64,000 bases of DNA from RFSX01 sp965248155 (GCA_965248155.1 CBDFIO010000001.1:496001-560000); one strand, 5' to 3'; positions 9,435-18,371 are shown, counted from the first letter of the stretch. Program-made: numbers and translations. Notes: generated by a model from the sequence alone, not told the origin.

Positions 9435-10478
9435 TTACTTCTTAATCAGTTGATATTTGGTTCTTCCGGTTGTATCATCAATAATATTGTAGTTATTCTG
9501 AATCTCTTTTCTCCCAACGACCAACCAATTGTTTATAGCATTCATCCAGTCTTCTTCTTCAACGGTTGCTTTATGAAGATCAGCGCCACTAAAGTTGGCT
9601 TCTGTCAGATTGATTCTCCTCAAATTGGCATCTACAAGAATTGCATCACTCATGTTTACTCGCAATAAATTTGATCCAAAGAAATCAGCTCTTTCCATAT
9701 TTGCTCCGTTGAACAGTGCATTGTTTAAATCTGCCCATTGTAAGTCTGTATTGCTTAAATCTGCTTTTTTTAATGTGGCATTTGAGAAATTTGCGCCATT
9801 AAGATCAGCATTATTAAAGTTCGCTTTGTTACAGTCTGACCAACTAAAGTCTGCTCTTTTCATATCTGCAGATTGTAGTTTTGCTTTTTTTAGATTCGCT
9901 CCCCAAAATATAGTTTTCTTTAAATCAGAATAACTGAAATCTACTTCTTCAAGTTGTGCATCTTTCAGGTTGGCTTGACTTAAATCAACATAACTTAAGT
10001 CTGCACTTTTTAGGTTCGCTCCGGTTAAGTCAGCATGTGAAAAGGAGGAGTTCACTTTTATATTATGGAAAGAAGTCGAATCGATATTCATGGTCGCCAA
10101 GTAAAGCAAGAGGATTCCTCTTTCCGGGCTCAGTGCGTTGCTGGAAAGGCTGTCTCCATTTATAAATTTATATGGCTTGAGAGAATAACTAAGTACTTCA
10201 ATTCTATTTATTGTTTCAACAGAGAGGACCCGGGTGGAGTTATTCTTTAATTCATCATCTATAATATCAAAGAGATTATTCATCAATGTTGATACATTAC
10301 TATTTCTAAAAGAATCAATAAGTGAAGTTTGATAATCTATAATATTACTGAGCTCTTGAAATTCGTACTTAAAGTTTTTATTCTGTTTGTAAATGAAAAA
10401 ACAACAAACAATAATCCCAACCAGAAGGAAGGAAGTTGTTAATGTCCCACTACGATTAATCTTTCTGCTCGCGTTCAT
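9435..10478 (-). CDS. Membrane-anchored pentapeptide-repeat protein
   Basis: Residues ~13-30 form a single N-terminal membrane segment. Residues ~145-305 consist of about 30 A(D/N)LXX pentapeptide repeats (ADLTGANLKSADLSYVDLSQ and so on), which fold as a right-handed quadrilateral beta helix. A short C-terminal tail follows. The repeats should lie in the periplasm or on the cytoplasmic face, depending on topology. The regular DNA periodicity of this region reflects the protein repeat. The gene converges with the GH operon and its function is unknown. Confidence 0.8.
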   Translation of the reverse strand: MNASRKINRSGTLTTSFLLVGIIVCCFFIYKQNKNFKYEFQELSNIIDYQTSLIDSFRNSNVSTLMNNLFDIIDDELKNNSTRVLSVETINRIEVLSYSLKPYKFINGDSLSSNALSPERGILLLYLATMNIDSTSFHNIKVNSSFSHADLTGANLKSADLSYVDLSQANLKDAQLEEVDFSYSDLKKTIFWGANLKKAKLQSADMKRADFSWSDCNKANFNNADLNGANFSNATLKKADLSNTDLQWADLNNALFNGANMERADFFGSNLLRVNMSDAILVDANLRRINLTEANFSGADLHKATVEEEDWMNAINNWLVVGRKEIQNNYNIIDDTTGRTKYQLIKK

Positions 10479-10679
10479 GATGAAAAATTAATCATTTACA
10501 CTCAGTCCATAATTATTTCTCTAGTAAAAGTTTAGAATGTACATCTTCATCAATTCATTTGGATGGAAAAACCATGGGATTTTAGTATATTTAGAAAATA
10601 GGGTCTCATTCTTTAAGTTAAAGTTTATAGAGCATATTGGATTCCTATTTCAACCTTTAATAACTAAACCAAATGAATT

Positions 10680-11051
10680 ATGGCAACTAGGACAATTTAT
10701 GTAAGCAAGGAAGCTACAAACAATAACCTCGTTTTGAGGGATAGCGAAGGACATAATCCGGGTAATGACCAACTCACAACCGATGTACGACCCGGAGATA
10801 CAGTAATTTGGGAGCTTGACCCCACAGCCAGACCTCCACGAACTATTTATTCACTTGAAGGTGTAATGGAAAAGCCATTTACTACTGTAGATCTTTTAGT
10901 TGCTCCTCCAACTAAATCCGATAATCAATATCAGGGAACCGTTACCAGTGCTACTAATAAAACAGGACAAGAAGAAAATTATAATATAAGATATAAGGTT
11001 ACTTCTGATGGACAGGTATTAACGGATGATCCAAAATTGAAAATGATTTAA
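10680..11051 (+). CDS. Small uncharacterised protein, beta-rich
   Basis: The 123-residue protein starts MATRTIYVSKEATNNN and has no signal peptide. The segment DVRPGDTVIWELDP resembles the Greek-key strand of cupredoxins and related beta sandwiches, but I see no copper-ligand set, so I would not call it a copper protein. It is flanked by a 200-bp upstream gap and an 83-bp downstream gap. It is probably a single-gene unit. Function unknown. Confidence 0.55.
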   Translation: MATRTIYVSKEATNNNLVLRDSEGHNPGNDQLTTDVRPGDTVIWELDPTARPPRTIYSLEGVMEKPFTTVDLLVAPPTKSDNQYQGTVTSATNKTGQEENYNIRYKVTSDGQVLTDDPKLKMI

Positions 11052-11134
11052 TTTCAATTTGTTATTATTAATTTTAATTAGATAGCATATTTAGTTATAG
11101 ACCTTGAAAAAGGATCATCTTTACTTTATCGCAT

Positions 11135-11749
11135 ATGCAAATGGGCAATAGATTTCTCCTGGGTATAATGATGTTGTTATTCAATTTGGCACTTATTGGG
11201 CAAAACCAAAAAATGTCTGATAGCCTGAAAGCAATTTATCATTCCGGTTCAAAAATTGATTCTACACTACAGCTTCTTGTTGAAATTACAATCTATGAAA
11301 GTAGCCCCGATAGCTTACTGTTTTATTCTGACTTGCTCATTGAAAAAGCATTAGAATTAACTGATTTAAACGCACTACATAATGGTTATTTGCAGAAAGG
11401 AAATGCATTACGACTGAAAGGAGATCTTGACCATGCATTAGATGCCTTTTTCAAAAGTATTGATTACGCAATAAAAATCGAAGATAACAAAGGTGTCGGC
11501 AAGCTCAATATCTCAATTGCCGATATTTATTCTGAAAACGGAAACAGTAATAATGCTTTGCTTTATTACCATAAAGGGATAGATATACTGAGGGAAACAC
11601 AGGATTCGGTTTCGCTTGCTACAGCACTTAATAATATCGGTGATGAATGTTTTTACTCCGGACAGTTAGATTCTGCAATCATTTATACACAGGAAGCGGC
11701 CAAGATTTTCAATGATGTAAATCGTCAAATAAAAGTGGACAATAAGTGA
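11135..11749 (+). pseudogene. Exported TPR protein, 3' end removed at IS3 copy 1
   Basis: An N-terminal signal peptide (FLLGIMMLLFNLALIGQ) is followed by tetratricopeptide units such as GYLQKGNALRLKGDLDHALD and ALNNIGDECFYSGQLDSAI. The native sequence stops at 11715. The remaining codons (VNRQIKVDNK, stop at 11747-11749) are read from the IS end. Proteins with this layout in Bacteroidetes usually continue into a membrane segment plus a LuxR-type HTH or a kinase, which is missing here. The 3' part is not on the other side of the IS: the sequence there is a different TPR gene on the opposite strand. Confidence 0.72.
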
Positions 11750-11755
11750 ATAAAA

Positions 11756-12739
11756 TTAAGTTACACTTTTAAAAGTTAAATTGAAATATTCTTGTCTGCG
11801 TTTTTTAAATGTTTTGTGTTTACATAATTTTCTTCTCTTCAGTTTTTCTTCTTTTAATCCATAATAAACATCTGCTGGTGTCAAGTTTTGTAAAGATTCA
11901 TGATATCTGTGATGGTTATAATATTTTACAAATTGTGAAAGACGAAAACTCAATTCACCTGGGCTGTAATAATGATCCAGTTTAATTACATTTTTCATCG
12001 TTCTGTGATACCTTTCAATCTTGCCTTGCGTTTGAGGATGACCAGGTCTTCCTCTCACATGTTTAATTTTGTAATCATCCAAATAAGAGCTCAACTCTTG
12101 ACTTAAATAACAAGATCCATTATCAGATAATAACTTAGGCGGTTTATTCAAATTTACATTTGGATGGTTTAATGCCTGATTCAAAGTATTTTTTACATCA
12201 AGGGTTTTCATCGTTGAGCACAACTCCCAACTTATAATGTACCTAGAATAATCATCTAATATAGTCGATAGGTAATACCATCCCCAGCCAATGATTTTGA
12301 AATAAGTAAAATCAGTTTGCCACATTTGATTGACAGTTGTTGTTTTGTCTTTAAATTCATCTGCGGCAGATATCAGATCATAATGAGGAGGGTTTATCAG
12401 TCCAGCAGATTTCAATATTCTGTAAACACTGCTTTCGCTTATAAAGTATTGATTCTCATCAGTATACCTGCAAGCCAATTCTCTACAAGAAAGCTCTGAA
12501 ACTTCCAGTGCCAGATTCAATATATCAGACCTGATCCGATCAGGAATCTTGTTCCAGTAATGCTTCCTTGTACTTTTCTTTTCCTCTAATCCTACAATTC
12601 CATTTTCCCGATATTTCTTATACCAGTTGTAAAAGGTTGATTTGTGAATACCAATTTCCTTGAGAGTTCTTCTAATGCTCCATTCGGATTGCTCAACCAG
12701 CCTAATCAGTTCCATCTTTTCTTTTGCTGTAAATCGCAT
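11756..12739 (-). CDS. IS3-family transposase OrfB (DDE integrase core), copy 1
   Basis: The 327-residue protein has an N-terminal HTH (HKSTFYNWYKKY) and an RNase H-like integrase core. The DDE residues are visible in QTDFTYF, LSDNGSCY and GKIERYHRTMKN. The gene lies in the -1 frame relative to orfA. The active form is presumably an OrfAB fusion made by slippage on an A7 run near the orfA end. It differs from copies 2 and 3 by an Arg in FRLSQ (Pro in the others) and a few other residues. Confidence 0.92.
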   Translation of the reverse strand: MRFTAKEKMELIRLVEQSEWSIRRTLKEIGIHKSTFYNWYKKYRENGIVGLEEKKSTRKHYWNKIPDRIRSDILNLALEVSELSCRELACRYTDENQYFISESSVYRILKSAGLINPPHYDLISAADEFKDKTTTVNQMWQTDFTYFKIIGWGWYYLSTILDDYSRYIISWELCSTMKTLDVKNTLNQALNHPNVNLNKPPKLLSDNGSCYLSQELSSYLDDYKIKHVRGRPGHPQTQGKIERYHRTMKNVIKLDHYYSPGELSFRLSQFVKYYNHHRYHESLQNLTPADVYYGLKEEKLKRRKLCKHKTFKKRRQEYFNLTFKSVT

Positions 12740-12753
12740 ATACTTCTTGAATT

Positions 12754-13104
12754 TTATTTTACTCCATTCAAGCTTTTTTTAAGCACACGATTTTTTAGAG
12801 TAAGTTCTGCTACTACCTCTTTAAGGTCTTGATTTTCTGTCTTTAGATGTTGAACTTCTGAAGTATTGGCTTCACGTTCTGTGTCTCCCTTTAAACGTTT
12901 CTTCCCTGCTTCCATGAAATCTTTACTCCACTTATAATATAGTGGTTGTGAAATCTCTTCTCTTCTACAAAGAGAAGCAACGCTTTGTTCTCCTCTTAAT
13001 CCTTCAATGACTATTCTAATCTTTTCTTCTGTAGAAAATTTACGTCTTGTCCTTCTTTTTACATCTCGGACATAAGATTCTGCTGATTTGTTTTTCTTGG
13101 TCAT
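12754..13104 (-). CDS. IS3-family OrfA (HTH protein), copy 1
   Basis: The 116-residue protein has an HTH of the Tnp_1 type (FSTEEKIRIVIEGLRGEQSV) followed by a leucine-zipper-like helix (EVQHLKTENQDLKEVVAELT). It binds the IS ends and regulates transposition in this family. It is identical in sequence to the copy 3 protein and differs from copy 2 only at residue 2. Confidence 0.9.
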   Translation of the reverse strand: MTKKNKSAESYVRDVKRRTRRKFSTEEKIRIVIEGLRGEQSVASLCRREEISQPLYYKWSKDFMEAGKKRLKGDTEREANTSEVQHLKTENQDLKEVVAELTLKNRVLKKSLNGVK

Positions 13105-13148
13105 AGTAAAGTGAATTTAATAGTTATGTATAACTTTTAATATTTCAC

Positions 13149-14180
13149 TTAATGGTCCACTTTTATTTGACGATTTACAAATTCCAGACTTCTGGTAGCG
13201 TTTCGAACGGCAGCTTCAAGTAGTCCGATGGCAAGCTGATTTCTTGCCAGGTTATTCAGGCCATCACTTTCTGATCTCATGTCACCTGCAGCTTTCGAAT
13301 ATTCGGCTCCTTTTGTTGAATTTTCAATTCCTTTATCATATAGTTGCATGTGGAAATATAAATTTCCGAGGTTGTTGTGGGCAAAGTTTCTGACCCAATA
13401 GTAATTAGGGCTGGAAGCGATATCCAACATCTTTAAATATTCTTTTTCCGATTGTGAGAAGTTTCCTTTATTCTTATTAAGGATTCCAAAATCATTATAA
13501 ATGCCTAGCATTCTGGAAGTATCTTTTAAAGCAGTATATACTTTTAGAGCTTTCGTAAAGTAATGTTCAACTTTATCATAATCTTTCTGTTTATTATATA
13601 TAATTCCTATCCCTTGGCTTGCATTAGCAGCATCCATTTCGTAGTAGTTCTTTTCTGCAATTTCCAATGCTTTCAAATTGTATTCTACTGACTTTTCATG
13701 ATTGCCTCCATTGCTGTGGAAATATCCAATGCTGGCATATGCCTGACATATGTTAATTGAATCTTTTATTTCAATGGAAAGTTTAAGAACCTTTTCTAAT
13801 GTTTCAATTGCTTCATTCCTTCGGCCAAGCCTTTCTTCAATAAAAGCAATTTCAACTGGAATGAATATTATGTCTGACTGATTATCAGCTATTTCAGCAA
13901 TTCTTAACGCTTCATTATAGTAATAATAAGAGCTGTCGGGTTCATAGTGATAATCATGGATCTTCCCTTTATCAACGAATGCATTAAATTGCCCCCAATA
14001 CTCATCCAATTCAACGGCCAGATGATAAGCTAACATCACCAATGAATCCGACGTTGACTTTAAGTGGATGACCTGTCTACTTGAATCTAGTAATGACTGT
14101 GTTGATGGTGACTGTGCAAATGACACCTTGCCCGCAATCAATATTATAAACAGGCAAACAGTATATCTCAATTTATTCAT
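13149..14180 (-). pseudogene. Exported TPR protein, 3' end removed at IS3 copy 1
   Basis: The start at 14180 leads into a signal peptide ending KVSFAQ. About 300 residues of TPR units follow, for example AYASIGYFHSNGGNHEKSVE and AHNNLGNLYFHMQLYDKGIE. Native sequence ends at 13180; the last residues (VNRQIKVDH) come from the IS. Relatives usually carry a C-terminal membrane helix and a DNA-binding or kinase domain, absent here. The gene runs toward the IS from the right while another TPR gene runs toward it from the left, so two different 5' halves face one element. Confidence 0.72.
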
Positions 14181-14344
14181 CTGGCATTTTTTATATGGTC
14201 TTTGAAGTTATGAAAGTTAATTACAACATAGGCTTTCATTAAAACTTTTGTCCATCCTGATTATTTCTTAAAAAAGCACATAATATCTTGAAAACCAATT
14301 AGATAGAAGGCATTTAATATGAATTTTGAATTCTATGTCCCCTT

Positions 14345-14376
14345 TTTGTCCCCCTTAAGTCTACCCGTTATTTTTG
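14345..14376 (+). promoter_or_regulatory. Bacteroidetes-type promoter for the cytolysin-like gene
   Basis: TTTG at 14345-14348 and TATTTTTG at 14369-14376 are separated by 20 bp, matching the TTG-N17-23-TAnnTTTG pattern of this phylum. The ATG at 14465 lies about 80 bp downstream, leaving a leader of normal length. Confidence 0.6.
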
Positions 14377-14464
14377 GAAATCGATGTGCTTCACTATGAT
14401 CTTTGTTTCGTCAGTTGTTTACCGATATTTCGGGCATTTTCAAAAAAAATTAAACATACTTATC

Positions 14465-16363
14465 ATGAAAAATTTATCAACAAGGGTTTTCGCAATCATT
14501 CTAATCTTCTTTATTTCTTTTATAAGTTGTTCAAAAGATGATTCAGCTATTGATCCTGGAAGTGATCCTAATGGATTAACTTTTCAAAACGTGATCAATT
14601 CCGGTGGATCTGTTAACAGCCCCAATATTAGCCATGCTGAAGACACAACGAATATTGAAACAAATTTGCCAATTGGCGATGGTACTTTTAACTGCACAAC
14701 TGTTACTTATGACATTAATGCTGCCTCTGGTGGAAGTTCCGGATTTCCACTTTTCGATGTGAGATCGGATGTTATTTATCCTGGCAGCATGTTGCAAGGC
14801 AATTCTTTGAATTCTGGAAATCCAAACCCTATTGTTGTTGAGCGTGCAGGAGGAAATATTTCAATCAATATTCTTGATGGGAATCTGCAGTCTTCATTTG
14901 AAGTAAATCAAGTGAAAAAAAGTACAATTACCGATGCTATAAACAATATTATCAACAGCGCTACTGGAACCTTACCTTCCAATTTTAATATTAAAATCGA
15001 AAGCATACAAAGCAGGGAACAATTTGCTCTTGCATTAGGAGTTGATGTAAATTCAACATTTGTAGATCTGGAATCTAATTTGAACTACAATTCAGATTCT
15101 GAGAGGAGTACATTTATGGTAAGCTTGAATCAGAGTTACTATACCATGAGTTTTGATCTTCCTACTTCATTGGATAAATTATTTGATCCCTCTGTTACAC
15201 CTTCTGATTTGAATAATTATGTTGGAGAGAATAATCCTGCTACTTATATTTCAAGTGTAACCTACGGTCGCATTTTTTATATGTTGATTGAGTCTTCCTC
15301 TTCTCAATCAGAATTGGAAACTGCAGTTAATACCGCCTTTAGTGGAATAACAGTTGATGTCGATGCGACATTGGAAATCAACCATTTTAGCAGTTTAGAG
15401 AATGTAACTTATAGTGTATTTGCTTATGGTGGAGATGCCGGATCAACCTTTGGTGCAATTGGGGTCACAAACATAAATACACTCGTCGAAGTCTTAAAGC
15501 AAAGTTCCACATTGGGATCAGCAAAACCATTGTCCTATGTCGTGAGAAATGTGTCGAATAACCAGATTGTTGCGACACAACTAGCCACTTCATATGATGT
15601 TGTAGAGTGTGAACAGGTGGGTGCTGTTGGAACTTTACCTTCTATATCACATTGGACGAATCATCCTTTAATTAATGATTTTGGGTCAATTTCTGCGGCA
15701 TATGCCGATAGCAAAGATGAGTTTGTACTCATGAATAAAAGGGAAGAATACCTGATTAGCAGGATCAATCAAAATGGAGATGGAATTTTAGAAGGCCCTT
15801 TTATATTAGCCGATTTTCCATTGAGTTCAGTCGGTGCTGCTAGTAGAGTAAAAGGTCCAGGAGAAAATTTATTTGTTTTTAATGAAGCAGGGAATAAGTA
15901 TTCTGTGTTAAAATCAAACGGCAGCTGGAGTCAGATATTTGATATATCAGATTATTTCAATGGGGGATGTCCTTTCATTAATACAGGTATCGGAGCTTTA
16001 GCACATATTGGGACTTTGCCAGTTTTTGGAACTTCTCATTATATGTTTGACAAGTCTGGATTAAATTTCGTGCTTTCAACTTGGGAAGAATTTTTTGGTA
16101 CTCATTTTCTTGAGGTAGATAGTGTAGATTCTGGTTTTGGACTGGGTGGTAAGCTCAATGGTGTTGGAGCGGTTATCGGATTTGAAAATGGATCATCTTC
16201 CGATTCCAAATACGTATTTATCCTATTTAATCTTTCGGGAACAGAATATATGATATGGGGTGACTTTGGTAATGGACCTGAAGCAAGAGGTCCATTTAGC
16301 ATATATTTTTTTTTGAGAAGGCATAGGGCTCTATTATGGCCCTGTGTCTTTATCTATTATTAG
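14465..16363 (+). CDS. Thiol-activated cytolysin (CDC)-family lipoprotein with a propeller-like C-terminus
   Basis: I chose the ATG at 14465 because it begins a lipoprotein signal ending SFISC at residue 22. Residues ~60-380 match domains 1-3 of cholesterol-dependent cytolysins: SYYTMSFDLP, then YISSVTYGRIFYMLIESSSS (compare YVSSVAYGR in perfringolysin), the Gly-Gly pair in SVFAYGGDAGSTFG, and PLSYVVRNVSNNQIVAT. Domain 4, with its Trp-rich undecapeptide, is absent. Residues ~391-616 instead hold four repeats of about 45-50 residues (DEFVLMNKREEYLI, ENLFVFNEAGNKYSV, SHYMFDKSGLNFVL, KYVFILFNLSGTEYMI), suggesting a hemopexin-like four-bladed propeller. The final 16 residues overlap a hairpin after a T9 run. 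One T fewer would end the protein at about 16316. A pore-forming function is inferred. Confidence 0.8.
   Translation: MKNLSTRVFAIILIFFISFISCSKDDSAIDPGSDPNGLTFQNVINSGGSVNSPNISHAEDTTNIETNLPIGDGTFNCTTVTYDINAASGGSSGFPLFDVRSDVIYPGSMLQGNSLNSGNPNPIVVERAGGNISINILDGNLQSSFEVNQVKKSTITDAINNIINSATGTLPSNFNIKIESIQSREQFALALGVDVNSTFVDLESNLNYNSDSERSTFMVSLNQSYYTMSFDLPTSLDKLFDPSVTPSDLNNYVGENNPATYISSVTYGRIFYMLIESSSSQSELETAVNTAFSGITVDVDATLEINHFSSLENVTYSVFAYGGDAGSTFGAIGVTNINTLVEVLKQSSTLGSAKPLSYVVRNVSNNQIVATQLATSYDVVECEQVGAVGTLPSISHWTNHPLINDFGSISAAYADSKDEFVLMNKREEYLISRINQNGDGILEGPFILADFPLSSVGAASRVKGPGENLFVFNEAGNKYSVLKSNGSWSQIFDISDYFNGGCPFINTGIGALAHIGTLPVFGTSHYMFDKSGLNFVLSTWEEFFGTHFLEVDSVDSGFGLGGKLNGVGAVIGFENGSSSDSKYVFILFNLSGTEYMIWGDFGNGPEARGPFSIYFFLRRHRALLWPCVFIYY
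16318..16350 (+). terminator. Hairpin at the 3' end of the cytolysin-like gene
   Basis: AAGGCATAGGGC (16318-16329) pairs with GCCCTGTGTCTT (16339-16350): 12 bp, two G-T wobbles and a 9-nt loop. A T9 run precedes it and a weaker TATCTATTATTAGTTT follows. The current reading frame passes through the hairpin, which is unusual and supports a frame error at the T9 run. Confidence 0.45.
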
Positions 16364-16412
16364 TTTGATCTGTGTTTTCTTGTAAATTTATCTGTTGAAG
16401 ATTAAGCTGGCT

Positions 16413-16808
16413 TTATTCATGGATTTTCATCCAGTTTATTGTGCTGTCTTCAGCAATATTAATCACCAGTGTTTTTGTTTTTAGGGTCCAAGTTCCAATT
16501 TTGTTATCATCAATCCTATAATGAAGGAAGTTCTTATCTTCTCTTTCATAGTCGGGCTTTCCGAGAAGATCTACTAGATCATTTCTTTTAAGTTTTCTAA
16601 TTTCTTTATCATATACTAAGTCATTGAGCATTGAATTTCTAAAAGGATGTTTGTCTCCTTCTTTTTCCTTCCATTTGGATTCATCAAATTCTATTTCTAT
16701 TACATCTGAAGGAGAGGAATCATAGAAATAAAACACTATGGATGCTGCTATTAAAAGTGTAAGAATGCCAATAAACCATTTGCTTTTATTAACTCTTTTG
16801 TTCTCCAT
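16413..16808 (-). CDS. Small membrane-anchored protein, possibly BamE-like
   Basis: The 131-residue protein has one N-terminal membrane helix (WFIGILTLLIAASIVFYFY). The soluble part has LKRNDLVDLLGKPDYEREDKN followed by beta strands ending in a Trp-containing segment. The pattern 'helix, LxGKPD, strands' recalls the BamE/SmpA fold, which many small envelope proteins share. I cannot assign a function. It converges on the cytolysin-like gene. Confidence 0.55.
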   Translation of the reverse strand: MENKRVNKSKWFIGILTLLIAASIVFYFYDSSPSDVIEIEFDESKWKEKEGDKHPFRNSMLNDLVYDKEIRKLKRNDLVDLLGKPDYEREDKNFLHYRIDDNKIGTWTLKTKTLVINIAEDSTINWMKIHE

Positions 16809-17158
16809 AATATTGAATTTTTATTTCAGGTGACATTTATTTCAATCATAAACTAAAATACAACAATTGAAGTAGGCTTTTGGAAGAGATGCTACTTTGA
16901 ATTAATGATTCATCTTAAGCCATTAAAGCATTGAAATAGTCTCAACTAAAAATGATCTATTAGGACAATCATCCATTCGTCAAAATTTCATACTTTACAG
17001 GTCTTATGAGTAACAGTACTTACGATACTTCTAAATTTCCTTGGATCCTTATCCCGGGATTGTGAGTCTTTTCTACTTTTCGAATCACATCGAATATATC
17101 ATTTCTGATTTCACCTTATTCTTATACATAATCATATCGAATCACTTAATATAATTTA
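16809..17158. other. Intergenic region, 350 bp
   Basis: This region between divergent genes must hold the promoters for the small membrane protein and the GcvT-like operon. I find no exact TAnnTTTG box with a well-spaced TTG, no strong hairpin and no coding ORF. Confidence 0.4.
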
Positions 17159-18367
17159 ATGCCGATTAAATCTCCATTTCATCCAAGAACGTCACAACTC
17201 AGTTCCAACCTTGACTGGAAAGAATGGGGTGGTTATTTCGCAGCTAATTCCTATAATGTTGTTAACGACTTTGAATATTATGCGTTCAGACATTCAGCAG
17301 GACTAATCGATGTAACACCATTATTTAAATATAGAGTTACAGGTAATGATGCGGGTTTGTTTTTATCCAGATTGATTGTAAAAGACATTAGAAAACTCAA
17401 GCTTAATCAAGCGACTTATTGTTGTTGGTGTGACGATAAGGGTATGGTCGTTGATGATGGAACGGTTATGCGCTTTGGAGAGACAGATTATTTTGTGACA
17501 GCTGCAGATCCTTCGTTCTCATGGTTTTCGAGGTTTACTAAAAAACTGGATGTTCACATTGAGGATGTTACAGACACCGTTTGTGGATTGGCATTGCAAG
17601 GACCAACCTCTCGAGACATACTTAAGAATATGTGTGACGCAGAGCTGGACAGTTTAAAATTCTTTTGGACAACAAGCGCAAAAGGAGCAGGCTTTGACTT
17701 TAAAATATCGCGTACAGGATATACTGGAGATTTAGGTTATGAACTATGGGTAAAAAATGAAGACGCATTAAAATTATTTGATGCGATTTGGGATACCGGG
17801 CAGGATTACAACATAAGAATGTCAGGAATTGCAGCGTTGGATATTGCGCGTGTCGAAGCAGGCCTAATTATGAATGGTGTTGATTATCATAGTTCACTAT
17901 ACGCACTTATACCGGATCAGATGAGCACTCCATATGAACTTGGCTTAGGGTGGATGGTTAAGCTAAATCGAGAATCATTTATGGGACAGAAAGCGCTGAT
18001 GACCGAGAAAAAAAATGGTTCAAGATGGGCTACAGTTGGGATCGATATTAACTGGCCCGATTTAGAAGCTTTATATAAAATCCATGACTTACCTCCACAT
18101 GTAGAATCTGGTGCTTGGCGTCGTTCGATACCTATATATCATAGTCATGATAAAACAAAACAAATAGGCTATGCAACAAGTGGTACCTGGTCTCCCATTT
18201 TAAAAAAGAATATTGCTTTAGCCACAATTGAATCGAAATATCAAAAGCTTGGGACTGAGGTGAATTTTGAAGTAATGGTGGAACATCATAGGAAAACAGT
18301 AAGAGCAAGTGTGTGCAAACCACAATTTTTTAATCCTGAAAGAAAAAGGTCAATCCTTAAAAAATAA
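17159..18367 (+). CDS. Aminomethyltransferase (GcvT/YgfZ fold) family protein
   Basis: The 402-residue cytoplasmic protein has folate-binding GcvT features: RHSAGLIDVTPLFKYRVTG near the start, ALQGPTSRDIL, RTGYTGDLGYELWV, and ALDIARVEAGL with the substrate/folate-site acidic residue. The C-terminal barrel has GYATSGTWSPILKKNIALA. The best-known relatives are glycine-cleavage T-protein, dimethylglycine/sarcosine demethylation domains and DMSP demethylase. It lacks the features needed to choose among them, and it stands apart from any gcvH or gcvP. It is followed at 4 bp by two FAD oxidoreductases, so it probably handles C1 units released by an oxidative step on a methylated amine or similar compound (inference). 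Confidence 0.75.
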   Translation: MPIKSPFHPRTSQLSSNLDWKEWGGYFAANSYNVVNDFEYYAFRHSAGLIDVTPLFKYRVTGNDAGLFLSRLIVKDIRKLKLNQATYCCWCDDKGMVVDDGTVMRFGETDYFVTAADPSFSWFSRFTKKLDVHIEDVTDTVCGLALQGPTSRDILKNMCDAELDSLKFFWTTSAKGAGFDFKISRTGYTGDLGYELWVKNEDALKLFDAIWDTGQDYNIRMSGIAALDIARVEAGLIMNGVDYHSSLYALIPDQMSTPYELGLGWMVKLNRESFMGQKALMTEKKNGSRWATVGIDINWPDLEALYKIHDLPPHVESGAWRRSIPIYHSHDKTKQIGYATSGTWSPILKKNIALATIESKYQKLGTEVNFEVMVEHHRKTVRASVCKPQFFNPERKRSILKK

Positions 18368-18371
18368 TATT

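Larger units (their letters stand above)
11716..13179 (-). mobile_element. IS3-family element, copy 1 (1464 bp)
   Basis: The element is bounded by TGTAAATCGTCAAATAAAAG at 11716 and its complement ending at 13179. It carries orfA and orfB in the -1 arrangement. It is nearly identical to the copies at 43087-44550 and 56262-57725, which have the same length. The flanks (ATGA before, AATT after) show no target duplication. Both ends differ from copies 2 and 3: the outer ~20 bp of the IRR is of IRL type, and the inner IRL reads AAGTGAAATATTAAAAG instead of AAGTGAATAAAATTAAG. It separates two truncated, convergent TPR genes. Confidence 0.92.

Noticed and set aside
9595..9933. Plus-strand ORF of 112 residues rich in LKSA repeats
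   Set aside because: It is antisense to the pentapeptide-repeat gene. Its repeats mirror the 15-bp periodicity of that gene.
9560..10040. Regular ~15-bp DNA periodicity that could suggest a CRISPR or tandem array
   Set aside because: Units are not identical and encode A(D/N)LXX pentapeptides in one continuous frame.
10680..11051. Blue copper protein
   Set aside because: The GDTVIWEL strand is suggestive, but no His/Cys/His/Met ligand set is present.
17159..18367. DMSP demethylase (DmdA)
   Set aside because: It shares the GcvT fold, but the N-terminal region does not match DmdA as I know it and no DMSP genes are adjacent. Only the family is called.
18309..18371. Upstream start for the first FAD oxidoreductase
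   Set aside because: It would overlap the GcvT-like gene and place 21 residues before the Rossmann motif, which normally lies at the N-terminus.
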